From NCBI RefSeq assembly GCF_001693775.2, contig NZ_MBEW02000002.1:112083-176082 (forward strand): a stretch of 64,000 nucleotides of DNA. The letters are read 5' to 3'. Shown one piece after another: positions 16,885 to 26,903 of the stretch. A program made the translations under genes and the position numbers. The DNA comes from Criibacterium bergeronii (GTDB lineage Bacteria > Bacillota > Clostridia > Peptostreptococcales > Filifactoraceae). Positions within the stretch are counted from its first letter, which is position 1, and each line of letters opens with the position of its first letter. The notes below the pieces were generated by a model, which saw only the letters and a program-made list of their open reading frames with translations, ran no database searches and was not told the origin of the DNA.

Positions 16885-18419
16885 TGTATAGCTATGTGCT
16901 TACTGCCGGTGTGATGGGCATAGATGGATTTAAGGTAGTGGTAGAGGCGGACATTAGTAAAGGGCTGCCGGGGATAACAATAGTAGGTATGCCTGATGCT
17001 GCAATAAAGGAGTCAAAGGACAGGATAAAGGCTGCGATTACAAATTCCTTTTTAAAATACCCGGTCACAAAAAAGATAGTAATAAATCTTTCACCGGCAG
17101 ACATTAAAAAAGATGGTTCTCACTACGATTTACCAATTGCACTGTCAATTTTGAGTGAGAGTATACCATTTAGCGAAGAAAAATTAAAAACAACTGCATT
17201 TTTGGGAGAACTTTCATTAGACGGCAAGCTTAAACCGGTAAAGGCAACTACTGCACTTATTCTTGGACTGGTAGAAGAAAAAGAAATAAAATCAGTAATA
17301 ATACCTGCATCAAGTGAAAAAGAGGCAAGCATGGTGCCTGATATTGATATTTTTCTTGCAGAGGATTTAAAACAAGTAGTAGAATATATGCAAGATAAGG
17401 TTGAGCTACCAAAGGTAAAGGAAGTTTTGACTTATGAGCCGATTAAGCCTGACAAAGATTTTTCTGACATAAAAGGTTCGTATCAGGTAAAAAGGGCGGC
17501 ACAAATAGCGGCGGCAGGTTTTCACAATCTTATGATGATAGGACCTCCCGGCAGTGGCAAGACAATGATTGCCTCAAGAATGAATACCATTATGCCACCT
17601 TTAAGTGAAAACGAATATATTGAGGTTAGCAAAATTTATTCATTTTTAGGAGAGATACCGGACGAGATTATTTTAAGAAACAGACCGTTTCGTGCACCAC
17701 ATCATACCATCAGCTATGCGTCATTAATAGGTGGAGGCTCAAATGCAAACCCGGGAGAAGTGGTACTTGCACATGGCGGCATACTGTTTATGGATGAATT
17801 TTTGAACTTTGACAGGAGGCTTATTCAAGGACTTAGACAACCTATAGAAGATAGAGAGGTTACCATTTCAAGGGTAAATGCAAAATATACATATCCAAGC
17901 GGATTTATGCTGGTAGCTGCGACAAATCCGTGCCCTTGTGGATTTTTATACTCAACTGACCGTGAATGCACTTGTTCAGAGAAAAAAATCGATGATTATT
18001 TGCAAAAAGCCTCAGGTCCAATCTTGGACAGGATAGACATCTTTGTGGACACAATGTCTATAAAATATGAAGAGCTGACAGATAACAAAAAGTCTGAGCT
18101 TTCATCAGCGGACTTGAAAGAAACTGTTGAAAAAGCTGTAGCAATTCAAAAAGAGAGATTTAAAAAATTAAAAATTAATTATAATTCTCAGATGAACCCT
18201 AAGCAGATTGAAAAATATTGCATACTTGATGATGGAGCAAAAAAGCTCATGGAAACATATTATAAGACAGCAAATTTAACTGCTAGGAGCTATCATAGAA
18301 TATTAAAGGTTGCTAGAACCATCGCAGATATGGACGAAAAAGAAAAAATCACGCAGGCTCATGTGGCAGAGGCTATAAACTTTAGAAAGGTTTATAGTAA
18401 ATATTGGGATAGGAATTAA
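16884..18419 (+). CDS. YifB/ComM-family Mg-chelatase-like AAA+ ATPase
   Basis: This 511-residue protein has an N-terminal Lon-protease-like domain (about 1-170) containing NLSPADIKKDGSHYDLPIAL. A AAA+ core follows, with Walker A GPPGSGKTM, RAPHHTISYASLIGGG, Walker B ILFMDEF and PCPCGF. A C-terminal domain has LTARSYHRILKVARTIAD. Members (ComM in gamma-proteobacteria) are helicases that aid branch migration in natural transformation. A role in DNA uptake here is inference. It is coupled to gmk by a 1-base overlap and followed by a small membrane protein after one base. Confidence 0.92.
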   Translation: MYSYVLTAGVMGIDGFKVVVEADISKGLPGITIVGMPDAAIKESKDRIKAAITNSFLKYPVTKKIVINLSPADIKKDGSHYDLPIALSILSESIPFSEEKLKTTAFLGELSLDGKLKPVKATTALILGLVEEKEIKSVIIPASSEKEASMVPDIDIFLAEDLKQVVEYMQDKVELPKVKEVLTYEPIKPDKDFSDIKGSYQVKRAAQIAAAGFHNLMMIGPPGSGKTMIASRMNTIMPPLSENEYIEVSKIYSFLGEIPDEIILRNRPFRAPHHTISYASLIGGGSNANPGEVVLAHGGILFMDEFLNFDRRLIQGLRQPIEDREVTISRVNAKYTYPSGFMLVAATNPCPCGFLYSTDRECTCSEKKIDDYLQKASGPILDRIDIFVDTMSIKYEELTDNKKSELSSADLKETVEKAVAIQKERFKKLKINYNSQMNPKQIEKYCILDDGAKKLMETYYKTANLTARSYHRILKVARTIADMDEKEKITQAHVAEAINFRKVYSKYWDRN

Positions 18420-18420
18420 A

Positions 18421-18780
18421 ATGGAAAAATTTGGAGATATTTTAATTTATATAATTAGTGCAGTTATCTTTTATTTTATTGGAGAATATGCAAAAAAGAC
18501 AAAAAAACCAATGCACTTTTGGAGCGGGGATTCTATAGACCCTAACAATATAAAGGATATATATGAATATAACAGAGCTAATGCAAGAATGTGGAAACAG
18601 TATGCACTTTCATTTTTAATTTGCTCATTAGTAGTATACATTTATCCAAAGCTTTCAATAATTTTATTTATCATCAACCTTTTCGTTGGTATGGTAATAA
18701 TGGTAATGCAATATGAAAAAATAACAAAACAGTATATGTATGACCCAAAAAATTATGTAATTAAAAGTAGAAAAAAATGA
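18421..18780 (+). CDS. Small membrane protein of unknown function
   Basis: A 119-residue protein with about three hydrophobic segments (residues 7-22, 61-76 and 80-98) and a basic tail. The soluble segment between the first two has HFWSGDSIDPNNIKDIYEYN, a pattern seen in uncharacterised clostridial membrane proteins near DUF3784-like families. Function unknown. It starts one base after the YifB stop and lies 25 nt before valS, so it belongs to the same transcript. Confidence 0.75.
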   Translation: MEKFGDILIYIISAVIFYFIGEYAKKTKKPMHFWSGDSIDPNNIKDIYEYNRANARMWKQYALSFLICSLVVYIYPKLSIILFIINLFVGMVIMVMQYEKITKQYMYDPKNYVIKSRKK

Positions 18781-18805
18781 AAATTTAAATTAAACGGAGT
18801 ATTTA

Positions 18806-21448
18806 ATGGAAAACTTAGAAAAGACTTACAGTCCCAAAGAATTTGAAGACAAAATTTACAAAAAATGGGAAGAAGGAGAATATTTTAAAGCCCATATAAA
18901 CAAAGGCAAAAAAACTTATTCAATAGTTCTTCCTCCACCAAATATAACCGGTCAGCTACACATGGGACACGCTCTTGACCATACATTGCAAGATATCCTT
19001 ATAAGATTTAAGAGAATGCAAGGCTATGACACACTTTGGCAACCAGGCACAGACCATGCGTCCATCGCTACGGAAGTAAAGGTTGTAGATAAAATAAGAG
19101 CAGAAGAAGGTAAAACCAAGGAAGAACTAGGTAGAGAAGAATTTTTAAAACGTGCTTGGGAATGGAAAGAAGAATACGGCGGCAGAATAGTATCTCAGAT
19201 GAAAAAACTTGGAGACTCCTGCGACTGGAGAAGAGAGCGTTTTACAATGGACGAAGGCTGTAACAAGGCAGTCGTAGAATTTTTCGTAAGACTTTATGAA
19301 GATGGATATATTTATAAAGGCAACAGAATAATCAACTGGTGTCCAAGCTGTAAAACTTCTCTTTCTGACGCAGAAGTTGACCACGAGGACACACCGGGTA
19401 ATTTTTATCATGTAAAATACCAAATCGAAGGTACAAAAGACTTTGTAGAGCTTGCCACAACAAGACCTGAAACAATGTTTGGAGATACTGCAATAGCGGT
19501 AAATCCTAACGATGAAAGGTATAAATCACTAGTAGGTAAAAACGTAATACTGCCAATAGTAAACAAACCAATCCCGATAATAGAAGACGACTACGTTGAC
19601 ATGGAATTTGGTACAGGAGTAGTAAAAATTACACCATGTCATGACCCTAACGACTTTGAAGTAGGATTGAGACATGATTTGCCACAGGTGCTAGTTATTG
19701 GTGAAGACGGCAAAATGAATAAAAACGCCGGCAAATACGAAGGACAAGATAGGTTCGAGGCTAGAAAAAATGTAGTAAAAGAATTAGAAGAATTAGGAAA
19801 TTTAGTTAAAATAGAGCCGCATGACCACAGCGTAGGACATTGTTACAGATGTCACTCCATAGTAGAGCCGATGACTTCCAAGCAGTGGTTTGTAAAAATG
19901 CAAGAGCTTGCAAAACCAGCTATAAAAGTATTAAAAGAAAATGAATTAAAATTTGTGCCTGATACTTTTGATAAAATATATCTAAATTGGCTAGAAAACA
20001 TCAGAGACTGGAATATTTCAAGACAATTGTGGTGGGGACACAGAATACCGGCATATTACTGCCAAAAATGTGGCGAAATGGTGGTATCAAGAGAAGAAGT
20101 CCACACTTGCCCAAAATGTGGCTCAGCTATGAAACAAGATGAGGACGTACTGGATACTTGGTTTTCATCAGCACTTTGGCCATTATCTACACTTGGCTGG
20201 AACAGTGATGATGAAAGCTTCTTAGAGCATTATTTTCCAACAAACTGCTTAGTTACAGGCTATGATATAATTTTCTTTTGGGTTATAAGAATGGTATTTT
20301 CGTCTATGTACCTAAAAAAAGAAGTGCCGTTTAACGATGTGTTTATCCATGGCTTGGTCAGAGACTCCCAAGGTAGAAAAATGAGCAAATCACTTGGAAA
20401 TGGTATAGACCCACTTCAGGTAATAGACGATTACGGTGCAGACGCATTAAGACTTACACTAGTTACCGGAAATAGTCCGGGTAACGACATGAGATACTAT
20501 GATGAAAAAGTAATAGCCTCTCGTAACTTCGCCAATAAAATTTGGAACAGTGCAAGATTTATCTTGATGAACATTGACGAAGCAAATGAAATCACAATCG
20601 ATGATGCACTAAAAGACCTTGAAATAGCAGACGAATGGATACTGCACAGATTAAACCAAGTAATAGAGCAAATGACAGCAAATCTTGAAAAATACGAGCT
20701 GGGTATGGCAGTATCCAAATTATACGACTTTACATGGGACGAATTTTGCGACTGGTATATTGAGCTTACAAAGAAAAGAATTTATCTTGATGGCGATGCA
20801 AAGAGCAAAAAAGTTGCACTTGCGGTATTGAAATATGTATTAAAAAATATCTTAAAACTATTACACCCATTTATGCCATTTGTTACAGAAGAAATTTGGT
20901 CACACCTTGGCGAAGAAGATATGCTAATAGTGGCAAGCTGGCCTGAATTTGACGAAAAATTTGTGTTTGAAAATTCTGATAAGAGCATGGAAGAAGTAAT
21001 TTCAGCCATTACAAAGATAAGAAATGCTAGACAGGGTATGAACATACCACCATCTAAAAAGGCAAAGCTTTTCGTTGAAATTTTAGACCAAAGTAATGCT
21101 AACATATTCAAAGACACTACAGAATATTTTGTATCAGTGGGAGGAGCTAGCGAAGTATTATTTGACAGCGAAACTATGCCACAAGATGTGATAAAAATCA
21201 TTACACAATACGCAAACCTTTATATACCAACCGGTGAATTAGTAGACTACGAAAAAGAAAAACAAAGACTTACAAAAGAAAAAGAAAAGCTAGTCAGTGA
21301 AATAGACAGAGTAGATAAAAAGCTTGCCAACAAAGGGTTTGTAGAAAAAGCACCGGCAGCATTAATTGAAGAAGAAAAAGCAAAAAAAGAAAAATTTGTA
21401 AAAATGCTTGAAGAGGTTAATGCTAGTCTAGCAAAAATTAATAAATAG
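18806..21448 (+). CDS. valS: Valyl-tRNA synthetase
   Basis: The 880-residue class I synthetase shows the HIGH box as PNITGQLHMGHALDHT near residue 45 and the KMSKS box as GRKMSKSLGNGIDP near 525. The editing domain contains ATTRPETMFGDTA. Zinc-type Cys pairs are visible (CPSC, CQKC and CPKC). The C-terminal 65 residues form the charged coiled coil typical of ValRS (YEKEKQRLTKEKEKLV). Length is normal. No T-box leader was found in the 25-nt gap upstream; the gene is read from the upstream operon. AAACGGAG precedes the ATG. Confidence 0.98.
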   Translation: MENLEKTYSPKEFEDKIYKKWEEGEYFKAHINKGKKTYSIVLPPPNITGQLHMGHALDHTLQDILIRFKRMQGYDTLWQPGTDHASIATEVKVVDKIRAEEGKTKEELGREEFLKRAWEWKEEYGGRIVSQMKKLGDSCDWRRERFTMDEGCNKAVVEFFVRLYEDGYIYKGNRIINWCPSCKTSLSDAEVDHEDTPGNFYHVKYQIEGTKDFVELATTRPETMFGDTAIAVNPNDERYKSLVGKNVILPIVNKPIPIIEDDYVDMEFGTGVVKITPCHDPNDFEVGLRHDLPQVLVIGEDGKMNKNAGKYEGQDRFEARKNVVKELEELGNLVKIEPHDHSVGHCYRCHSIVEPMTSKQWFVKMQELAKPAIKVLKENELKFVPDTFDKIYLNWLENIRDWNISRQLWWGHRIPAYYCQKCGEMVVSREEVHTCPKCGSAMKQDEDVLDTWFSSALWPLSTLGWNSDDESFLEHYFPTNCLVTGYDIIFFWVIRMVFSSMYLKKEVPFNDVFIHGLVRDSQGRKMSKSLGNGIDPLQVIDDYGADALRLTLVTGNSPGNDMRYYDEKVIASRNFANKIWNSARFILMNIDEANEITIDDALKDLEIADEWILHRLNQVIEQMTANLEKYELGMAVSKLYDFTWDEFCDWYIELTKKRIYLDGDAKSKKVALAVLKYVLKNILKLLHPFMPFVTEEIWSHLGEEDMLIVASWPEFDEKFVFENSDKSMEEVISAITKIRNARQGMNIPPSKKAKLFVEILDQSNANIFKDTTEYFVSVGGASEVLFDSETMPQDVIKIITQYANLYIPTGELVDYEKEKQRLTKEKEKLVSEIDRVDKKLANKGFVEKAPAALIEEEKAKKEKFVKMLEEVNASLAKINK

Positions 21449-21552
21449 TTAAGTATTTATTAATCTGAAATTCAGTTTTGAGATTTAATATTAATATAAT
21501 GAACTTTGATATTTTAAATTAAAAATTATTTGAATTTACGAGGTGTATTGAT

Positions 21553-21744
21553 ATGAATGGAAAAAAACTTACAAGGTCATTAATAGACAGAAAAATTGCC
21601 GGAGTATGCGGTGGCTTAGGCGAATATTTAAACGTTGACCCAACAATAATTAGAATAATATGGGCAATGCTTGCTCTAATAGGCGGAGGCGGACTAATTT
21701 TGTACCTAATTTGTGCCTTAGTGATACCCGAAGCAAGTTATTAA
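21553..21744 (+). CDS. PspC-domain membrane protein
   Basis: This 63-residue protein is essentially one PspC domain: KLTRSLIDRKIAGVCGGLGEYLNVDPTIIRIIW followed by a hydrophobic helix and the terminal ALVIPE. PspC proteins are small envelope-stress membrane proteins; in Firmicutes such stand-alone forms are common and poorly understood. A GAGGTG motif precedes the ATG at good distance. It is followed by a terminator and has no partner psp genes nearby. Confidence 0.92.
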   Translation: MNGKKLTRSLIDRKIAGVCGGLGEYLNVDPTIIRIIWAMLALIGGGGLILYLICALVIPEASY

Positions 21745-21810
21745 AGACAACCTTGCCTTGCTTTAGATTAATTGCAGGTGAAAATATTTATTTGGTGGGG
21801 ATAAAATGTA

Positions 21811-21858
21811 AAAACCATGAACCAGTTTGAAATACTGAGTTCATGGTTTTATTTTTTT
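21811..21858 (+). terminator. Rho-independent terminator after the PspC gene
   Basis: AAAACCATGAAC (21811-21822) pairs perfectly with GTTCATGGTTTT (21839-21850), with a further CAG/CTG pairing inside the loop and an AT7 tail. It ends the valS-side transcription unit. Confidence 0.85.
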
Positions 21859-22189
21859 GAAAAGCGTACAAAAAACGTACCAAGTTATTATTTTTCAATT
21901 CTTTTATAGTTTTTGTCATTATATATCGCTTTTATTTACTGCATATTCTGTATATTTAATGTATTTTTATTTTGTGGGTCAGATACAATTTATGAAACTT
22001 TTATAATTTCTAGAAAAAATGTCTACTAATTTAGGCATCGATAGTAAATTCTTGACAAATTGTCTTTAATTTTTTGGTATTTAAACTTTTCTTAAATCAA
22101 ACTATGTGTTATTATTAAAATAATGTAAAAAGTATAACTAATCCTTAATTACTTTATAAAATTAATTTAATTCTAAACTGGAGTTTTAT
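21859..22189. other. AT-rich upstream region of the polysaccharide locus
   Basis: No ORF is supported in these 331 bases. TTGACA at 22052-22057 with TGGTAT at 22075-22080 (17-bp spacer) is the best promoter candidate. It leaves a leader of about 105 nt before rmlA. The -10 box is poor, so the exact promoter is uncertain. No antiterminator or JUMPstart-like element was recognised. Confidence 0.45.
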
Positions 22190-23065
22190 ATGAAAGGAAT
22201 AATACTTGCAGGCGGTTCGGGTACAAGACTTTACCCAGCCACAAAAGTAATATCTAAGCAAATAATACCAATTTATGATAAACCGATGATATATTATCCA
22301 TTATCTACATTAATGTTGGCAAATATTAGAGAAATATTAATAATTTCTACGCCAAATGATATAAAGTTTTATCAAGATTTGTTTGGTGATGGCTCTCAGT
22401 TGGGATTGAATTTGAGCTACGAAATACAACCAAGTCCGGATGGTTTGGCACAAGCATTTATTATTGGCGAAAAATTTATAGAAAATGACAATGTGTGTTT
22501 AGTCCTAGGAGATAATATCTTTTATGGGAAGGGATTTACAGGAGCACTTAAACAAGCGACATCTTTAAAAGATGGAGCAGTAATATTTGGCTATTATGTG
22601 AATAATCCATCTGATTTTGGAGTAGTAGAGTTTGATAAAAATGGTAATGTAATCTCATTAGAAGAAAAACCAAAAGAGCCCAAGTCTAATTATGCAATAC
22701 CGGGACTTTATTTTTATGACAATAACGTTGTAGAAATAGCAAAAAACGTAAAACCATCAGCTAGAGGAGAATTAGAAATAACTTCTGTAAGTGAAGAATA
22801 TTTAAAAAGAGGGAAATTAAAAGTAGAGCTGTTTGGTAGAGGTATGGCTTGGCTAGATACTGGTACACACGAAGGCCTGCTTGAAGCAGCTAATTTTGTG
22901 CAAACAATGCAAAAAAGAACTGGCTTGTATATATCAAGTATAGAAGAGATTGCTTATAATAATGGATTTATAGATAAACAGCAGCTTATAAAATTAGCAG
23001 AGCCACTTATGAAGTCTGATTATGGGAAGTATTTAATAAAAATAGCACAAGAGAGTATGATTTAA
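22190..23065 (+). CDS. rmlA: Glucose-1-phosphate thymidylyltransferase
   Basis: A 291-residue nucleotidyltransferase that makes dTDP-glucose from glucose-1-phosphate and dTTP, the first step to dTDP-L-rhamnose. It begins with [17 protein letters not shown] and continues with [46 protein letters not shown] and [14 protein letters not shown] follow, all diagnostic for RmlA and not GalU. CTGGAG precedes the ATG. It opens the polysaccharide locus; rmlD is 10 kb downstream, and rmlB and rmlC are not in the window. Confidence 0.95.
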   Translation: MKGIILAGGSGTRLYPATKVISKQIIPIYDKPMIYYPLSTLMLANIREILIISTPNDIKFYQDLFGDGSQLGLNLSYEIQPSPDGLAQAFIIGEKFIENDNVCLVLGDNIFYGKGFTGALKQATSLKDGAVIFGYYVNNPSDFGVVEFDKNGNVISLEEKPKEPKSNYAIPGLYFYDNNVVEIAKNVKPSARGELEITSVSEEYLKRGKLKVELFGRGMAWLDTGTHEGLLEAANFVQTMQKRTGLYISSIEEIAYNNGFIDKQQLIKLAEPLMKSDYGKYLIKIAQESMI

Positions 23066-23120
23066 AAAGAATATATTTGATTTTATTAAAATGGCATCTA
23101 TAAATTAGGGAGTTTAAAAA

Positions 23121-23897
23121 GTGAATAAATATATTGAAAATTTTATAAAATATAAGGCACTTATTATAGAGTTGGTTATTAGAGATGTCAAAATAAAATA
23201 TAGAAGGTCATTTTTGGGGATATTTTGGAGCCTTATTAATCCACTTTTGATGATGATGGTTTTAAATATTGTTTTTTCAGATTTATTCAAAATAGAGATT
23301 GATAATTTTCTAATGTATTTATTAACCGGACAAATATTATTTGCTTTCTTATCTGAAGCTACAAGTTCTGCTATGCAGTCTGTTATTTCAAATGCGTCAT
23401 TGATAAAAAAAGTCTATATACCAAAGTACATATTTCCTATTTCTAAGGTTATGTCCTCCTTTGTCAACTTACTTTTTTCATTGCTGGCTATTTTTATCAT
23501 GATGATGATAACCAAAGTAGAGTTTTCAGTTAGTTTAATAATGGTTATTCCGCTTTTTTGTATGTTTTTGATATTTGTAATGGGAATTGGAATACTTTTA
23601 TCTTCGGTAACTGTTTTTTTTAGGGATATAATTTATTTGTATGGGATTTTTATAAGTATATGGATGTACTTTACTCCTATTATGTATCCGCAGAGCATTA
23701 TCCCTGAAAAATACAGTATAGTAATAATGGCAAATCCTTTATATTATTATATCAAGTATTTCAGATTGATAGTGATGGATGGAAAATTTCCTGATTTATA
23801 TTTGACTTTAGTTTGTTTAATTATTGCTCTTTTAACATTTATACTAGGGTTAATAGTTTTTAAAAAAGTACAGGATAAGTTTATATTATATATATGA
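23121..23897 (+). CDS. ABC-2 polysaccharide/teichoic acid export permease
   Basis: The 258-residue membrane protein has six hydrophobic helices and the family's N-terminal amphipathic region (KYKALIIELVIRDVKIKYRRSFLGIFWSLINP). It matches the Wzm/TagG/RfbA class of ABC-2 permeases that move lipid-linked glycans across the membrane. The start is GTG after GGGAG. It lies 14 nt upstream of its ATPase partner. The exported substrate is inferred from the neighbouring glycosyltransferases. Confidence 0.9.
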   Translation: MNKYIENFIKYKALIIELVIRDVKIKYRRSFLGIFWSLINPLLMMMVLNIVFSDLFKIEIDNFLMYLLTGQILFAFLSEATSSAMQSVISNASLIKKVYIPKYIFPISKVMSSFVNLLFSLLAIFIMMMITKVEFSVSLIMVIPLFCMFLIFVMGIGILLSSVTVFFRDIIYLYGIFISIWMYFTPIMYPQSIIPEKYSIVIMANPLYYYIKYFRLIVMDGKFPDLYLTLVCLIIALLTFILGLIVFKKVQDKFILYI

Positions 23898-23911
23898 ATG
23901 AGAGACGATGA

Positions 23912-24640
23912 ATGGATAAGGCTGTAGAAGTAAAAAATGTATCTATAAGTTTCAATCTTGGAAAAGAAAAAATTTTAAGTTTAAAAGAATATATAATAAA
24001 ATTAGTAAAAAAAGAATTGTTTTTTGAAGAGTTTAAGGCTTTAGATGATATAAGCTTTGATATAAAAAAAGGGGAAGTGTTTGGGATTGTTGGATTAAAT
24101 GGGGCAGGAAAAAGCACACTTTTAAAAATCATAGCCGGGGTTATGAAACCTGACAAGGGTACAGTTAAAACATTTGGAAGTATTGCTCCTTTAATAGAAT
24201 TAGGAGCAGGTTTTGATATGGAGCTTACTGCATATGAAAATATTTTTTTGAATGGTGCAGTTTTAGGATATAGTAAGCAGTTTATGAAATCAAAACTAAA
24301 TGAAATCATTGATTTTTCAGAGTTATACGATTTTATAGATGTTCCGATTAAAAATTTTTCATCCGGAATGGTAGCAAGGCTGGGGTTTTCGATAGCCACT
24401 ATTGTCGAACCAAATATTTTGATAGTTGATGAGATACTTTCAGTAGGGGATTTTAAATTTCAAGAAAAATGTAATGAAAGAATAAATAAAATGATGGAAA
24501 ACGGAACTACAATTATAATAGTATCGCATTCAATTGAGCAAATTGAAGAGATATGTGATAGAGCACTTTTGATAGAGCATGGTAAAATTATAAAGTTGGG
24601 AGATGCTAAGACAGTTTGTGAATACTTTAAAAATAATTAG
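23912..24640 (+). CDS. ABC polysaccharide/teichoic acid export ATPase
   Basis: A 242-residue ATPase with Walker A GLNGAGKST, signature FSSGMVARLGFS, Walker B ILIVDEIL and switch His in VSHS. It belongs to the Wzt/TagH/KpsT class and pairs with the preceding permease. It ends right after the nucleotide-binding domain and lacks the C-terminal carbohydrate-binding domain that O9a-type Wzt uses to recognise a capped chain. Either no cap recognition is needed or recognition lies in another protein. Confidence 0.92.
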   Translation: MDKAVEVKNVSISFNLGKEKILSLKEYIIKLVKKELFFEEFKALDDISFDIKKGEVFGIVGLNGAGKSTLLKIIAGVMKPDKGTVKTFGSIAPLIELGAGFDMELTAYENIFLNGAVLGYSKQFMKSKLNEIIDFSELYDFIDVPIKNFSSGMVARLGFSIATIVEPNILIVDEILSVGDFKFQEKCNERINKMMENGTTIIIVSHSIEQIEEICDRALLIEHGKIIKLGDAKTVCEYFKNN

Positions 24641-25811
24641 TATAATAAAAAAAAATATCAAATCTTTATTGAATTTACTATGTTTTATATGTTATAAAAG
24701 AAAAATTATTTCAGATAATAAAAAAAATGCTAATAAGATTTTGATATTATTTCCATCTCCAAGTGTTCCTTGGTCGTATATGTTTCAAAGACCTCAGCAA
24801 TTAGCAAAATTTTTTGCAAGAGCAGGTAAAACAAAAGATGTTGTAGTTTATTATGGGGTACAAAACAACTTTAAATTTACCCCGGACAAAACAGTGAAAG
24901 GTACTTTCTTTTTAGAAGATAATCTATTCTTGTATAATGATTATTCAAATGGAAAACTTTTAGAAACTTTTAATAAAATTGTCATTTGGAGATATTGGGC
25001 AACGCAAAAAGAATATTTATCAAATATACAAAAAAATGTGCAAGTAATAAATGTATATGATGTTGTCGATGATGTAGCAGTTTATGATTACAATAAAAAG
25101 CAACTCAGTGACCACGCATACCTAGAAAAAAAATCTGAAATAGTTGTTACTAGTTCTAAAAGGCTAAAAAAACTATCAAAAAGAGAGGATATCTTTTTGA
25201 TGCCAAATGCGTGTGATTATGATTTTTTTGCAAATCCAAATGATAATGATATAAATTTGTTAGACAAAAATTTGCAAGAAAAAATAAAAGGTAATAAAGT
25301 AAAAGTTTGTTATTATGGTGCAATAGCTGATTGGTTTGATACAGATTTACTGGTTGAATGTGCAAAAAGTTATCCTGACTGGGAGTTTATCATAATAGGA
25401 AGGTTGTATGATAATATAGGATTTATTGATAAAATATTTGATTATAAAAACATAGTACACTTTGATGCTATTGATTATAATTTATTACCAATTATTTTAT
25501 CTAAAATTAACATAGCAATTATACCTTTTAAAATCAATGATATTACAAAATCTACATCCCCTGTAAAATTATTTGAGTATTTAGCAGCGGGCAAACCAAC
25601 AGTAACTACTCAATTATATGAAATAACGGATATAAAAACTGTATTTATTTCTAGTACATACGAAGAGTTTATATCTAATTTGAGTAAAGCTGAAATAAAA
25701 AGTAAAGATTCTGATTTTATAAAAGAGATGAAAAATATAGCAAAAAATAACTCTTGGGAAAAACGAATAGAAGATTTTTTTGATTTTTTGGAGGAAAAGC
25801 TTGCTGAATAA
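24603..25811 (+). CDS. GT4-like glycosyltransferase (TuaH-type)
   Basis: A 402-codon frame with a GT-B fold. The N-terminal domain has LFPSPSVPWSYMFQRPQQLAKFFAR, typical of TuaH-like enzymes. The C-terminal donor domain has KVCYYGAIADWFDTDLL, DWEFIIIGR and SPVKLFEYLAAGKPTVTT, where the E in FEYLAAGKP is the conserved nucleotide-sugar contact. The start is uncertain: ATG at 24603 lies inside the ATPase gene with a ribosome binding site too close to it, and a TTG near 24669 is the alternative. It is paralogous to residues 560-895 of the large fusion protein downstream. Donor and acceptor sugars are unknown. Confidence 0.85.
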   Translation: MLRQFVNTLKIISIIKKNIKSLLNLLCFICYKRKIISDNKKNANKILILFPSPSVPWSYMFQRPQQLAKFFARAGKTKDVVVYYGVQNNFKFTPDKTVKGTFFLEDNLFLYNDYSNGKLLETFNKIVIWRYWATQKEYLSNIQKNVQVINVYDVVDDVAVYDYNKKQLSDHAYLEKKSEIVVTSSKRLKKLSKREDIFLMPNACDYDFFANPNDNDINLLDKNLQEKIKGNKVKVCYYGAIADWFDTDLLVECAKSYPDWEFIIIGRLYDNIGFIDKIFDYKNIVHFDAIDYNLLPIILSKINIAIIPFKINDITKSTSPVKLFEYLAAGKPTVTTQLYEITDIKTVFISSTYEEFISNLSKAEIKSKDSDFIKEMKNIAKNNSWEKRIEDFFDFLEEKLAE

Positions 25812-26889
25812 GAAAAAGGTTGTAGTTTTTGCAAGAAAAGACAATACATTAAATCCGGGAGGAGATAGTGAGCAGATAAGACAAATTTGTCAGTGGCTTG
25901 AAAAAAATGATTGTGACATTGTTTTAGTAAGTGAACCAAATGAAAATTTGCAAAATTTTGATTTAGCTTTTATTTTCAATCTTACGATACCATTTGAGTG
26001 CATTTTACCTGTCTTATGGTGTTTAAAGTATAAGATTCCATATGTAATTTTTCCAATATTTTGGAGACTAGATACACTTAGTATGAAACACTATGATACA
26101 ACTGATTATATGTCTATGGAGTTTATTGAAAAAGTAAAGTTTCAGTTAAAAAAAATCATAAGAATAAAAGATTTTTACAATTATTTTAATGATTATATTA
26201 AAATAACAAAAAACTCAAAAACATTGATAGAGTTTGTATTAGAAAACGCATACATGATTTGCCCTGACAGTTATGCAGAAAAAGAGCATTTAAGAGAGCA
26301 TTTCAATTTCAAAAATGATTCCATACTAATTGTATACAACGCAATAGAAAGTAACTTATATTTAAAAAGCTCTCCAAGCATTTTAAAAAGTGGGATTTAC
26401 TGTATAGGAGGCATAGGACCAAGAAAAAACCAACTTACACTTTTAAAAGCAGTAGAAAGCACTGATTTAAAAATTCATTTGATAGGAAAAAATAACAAGA
26501 AAGATAAGAGTTATTATAATAAAATTGCTAAGCACCAAAATAATGTAATAATGGAGGGCTGGAAACCACATTCTGAGGTTATTGACACCTTGACAAAAGC
26601 AGAAATATATATTCAGCCTAGTTATATAGAGACTCCTGGTATCGCAAGTATGGAGGCGTTTTGCTTAGGGTGTAAGACCATATTGTCTGATGTACCACCA
26701 GTAAGGGAGTATTTTTCAGATTTAGTATCATATATTTCACCTTATGACAAAGCTGATATTAAACAGAGCCTGTTGAAAGAATTAGACAGAGAATATAATT
26801 ATGCGCAAAATATAGAAAAAATTGAGTATTTTAATAATAGGTTTTCATGGGATAATGTGCTTGAAAGTTTAAAATATATTTTTAAATAA
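25801..26889 (+). CDS. GT4-family glycosyltransferase
   Basis: The start chosen is TTG at 25801 because GGAGG (25790-25794) lies 6 nt before it. This gives 362 residues beginning LLNKKKVVVFARKD and an 11-nt overlap with the previous gene. An in-frame TTG at 25780 would skip the ribosome binding site. The donor-site region is clear: GGIGPRKNQLTLLKAVE, VIMEGWKPHSEVIDTL and YIQPSYIETPGIASMEAFCLGCKTI, with the paired Glu residues of GT4 enzymes. NPGGDSEQIRQI is the N-terminal acceptor-side loop. Sugar specificity is unknown. Confidence 0.88.
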   Translation: MLNKKKVVVFARKDNTLNPGGDSEQIRQICQWLEKNDCDIVLVSEPNENLQNFDLAFIFNLTIPFECILPVLWCLKYKIPYVIFPIFWRLDTLSMKHYDTTDYMSMEFIEKVKFQLKKIIRIKDFYNYFNDYIKITKNSKTLIEFVLENAYMICPDSYAEKEHLREHFNFKNDSILIVYNAIESNLYLKSSPSILKSGIYCIGGIGPRKNQLTLLKAVESTDLKIHLIGKNNKKDKSYYNKIAKHQNNVIMEGWKPHSEVIDTLTKAEIYIQPSYIETPGIASMEAFCLGCKTILSDVPPVREYFSDLVSYISPYDKADIKQSLLKELDREYNYAQNIEKIEYFNNRFSWDNVLESLKYIFK

Positions 26890-26903
26890 TTTCGGAGATT
26901 AAT

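Noticed and set aside
18781..18805. T-box riboswitch before valS
   Set aside because: The gap is only 25 nt and contains no T-box or specifier-like structure.
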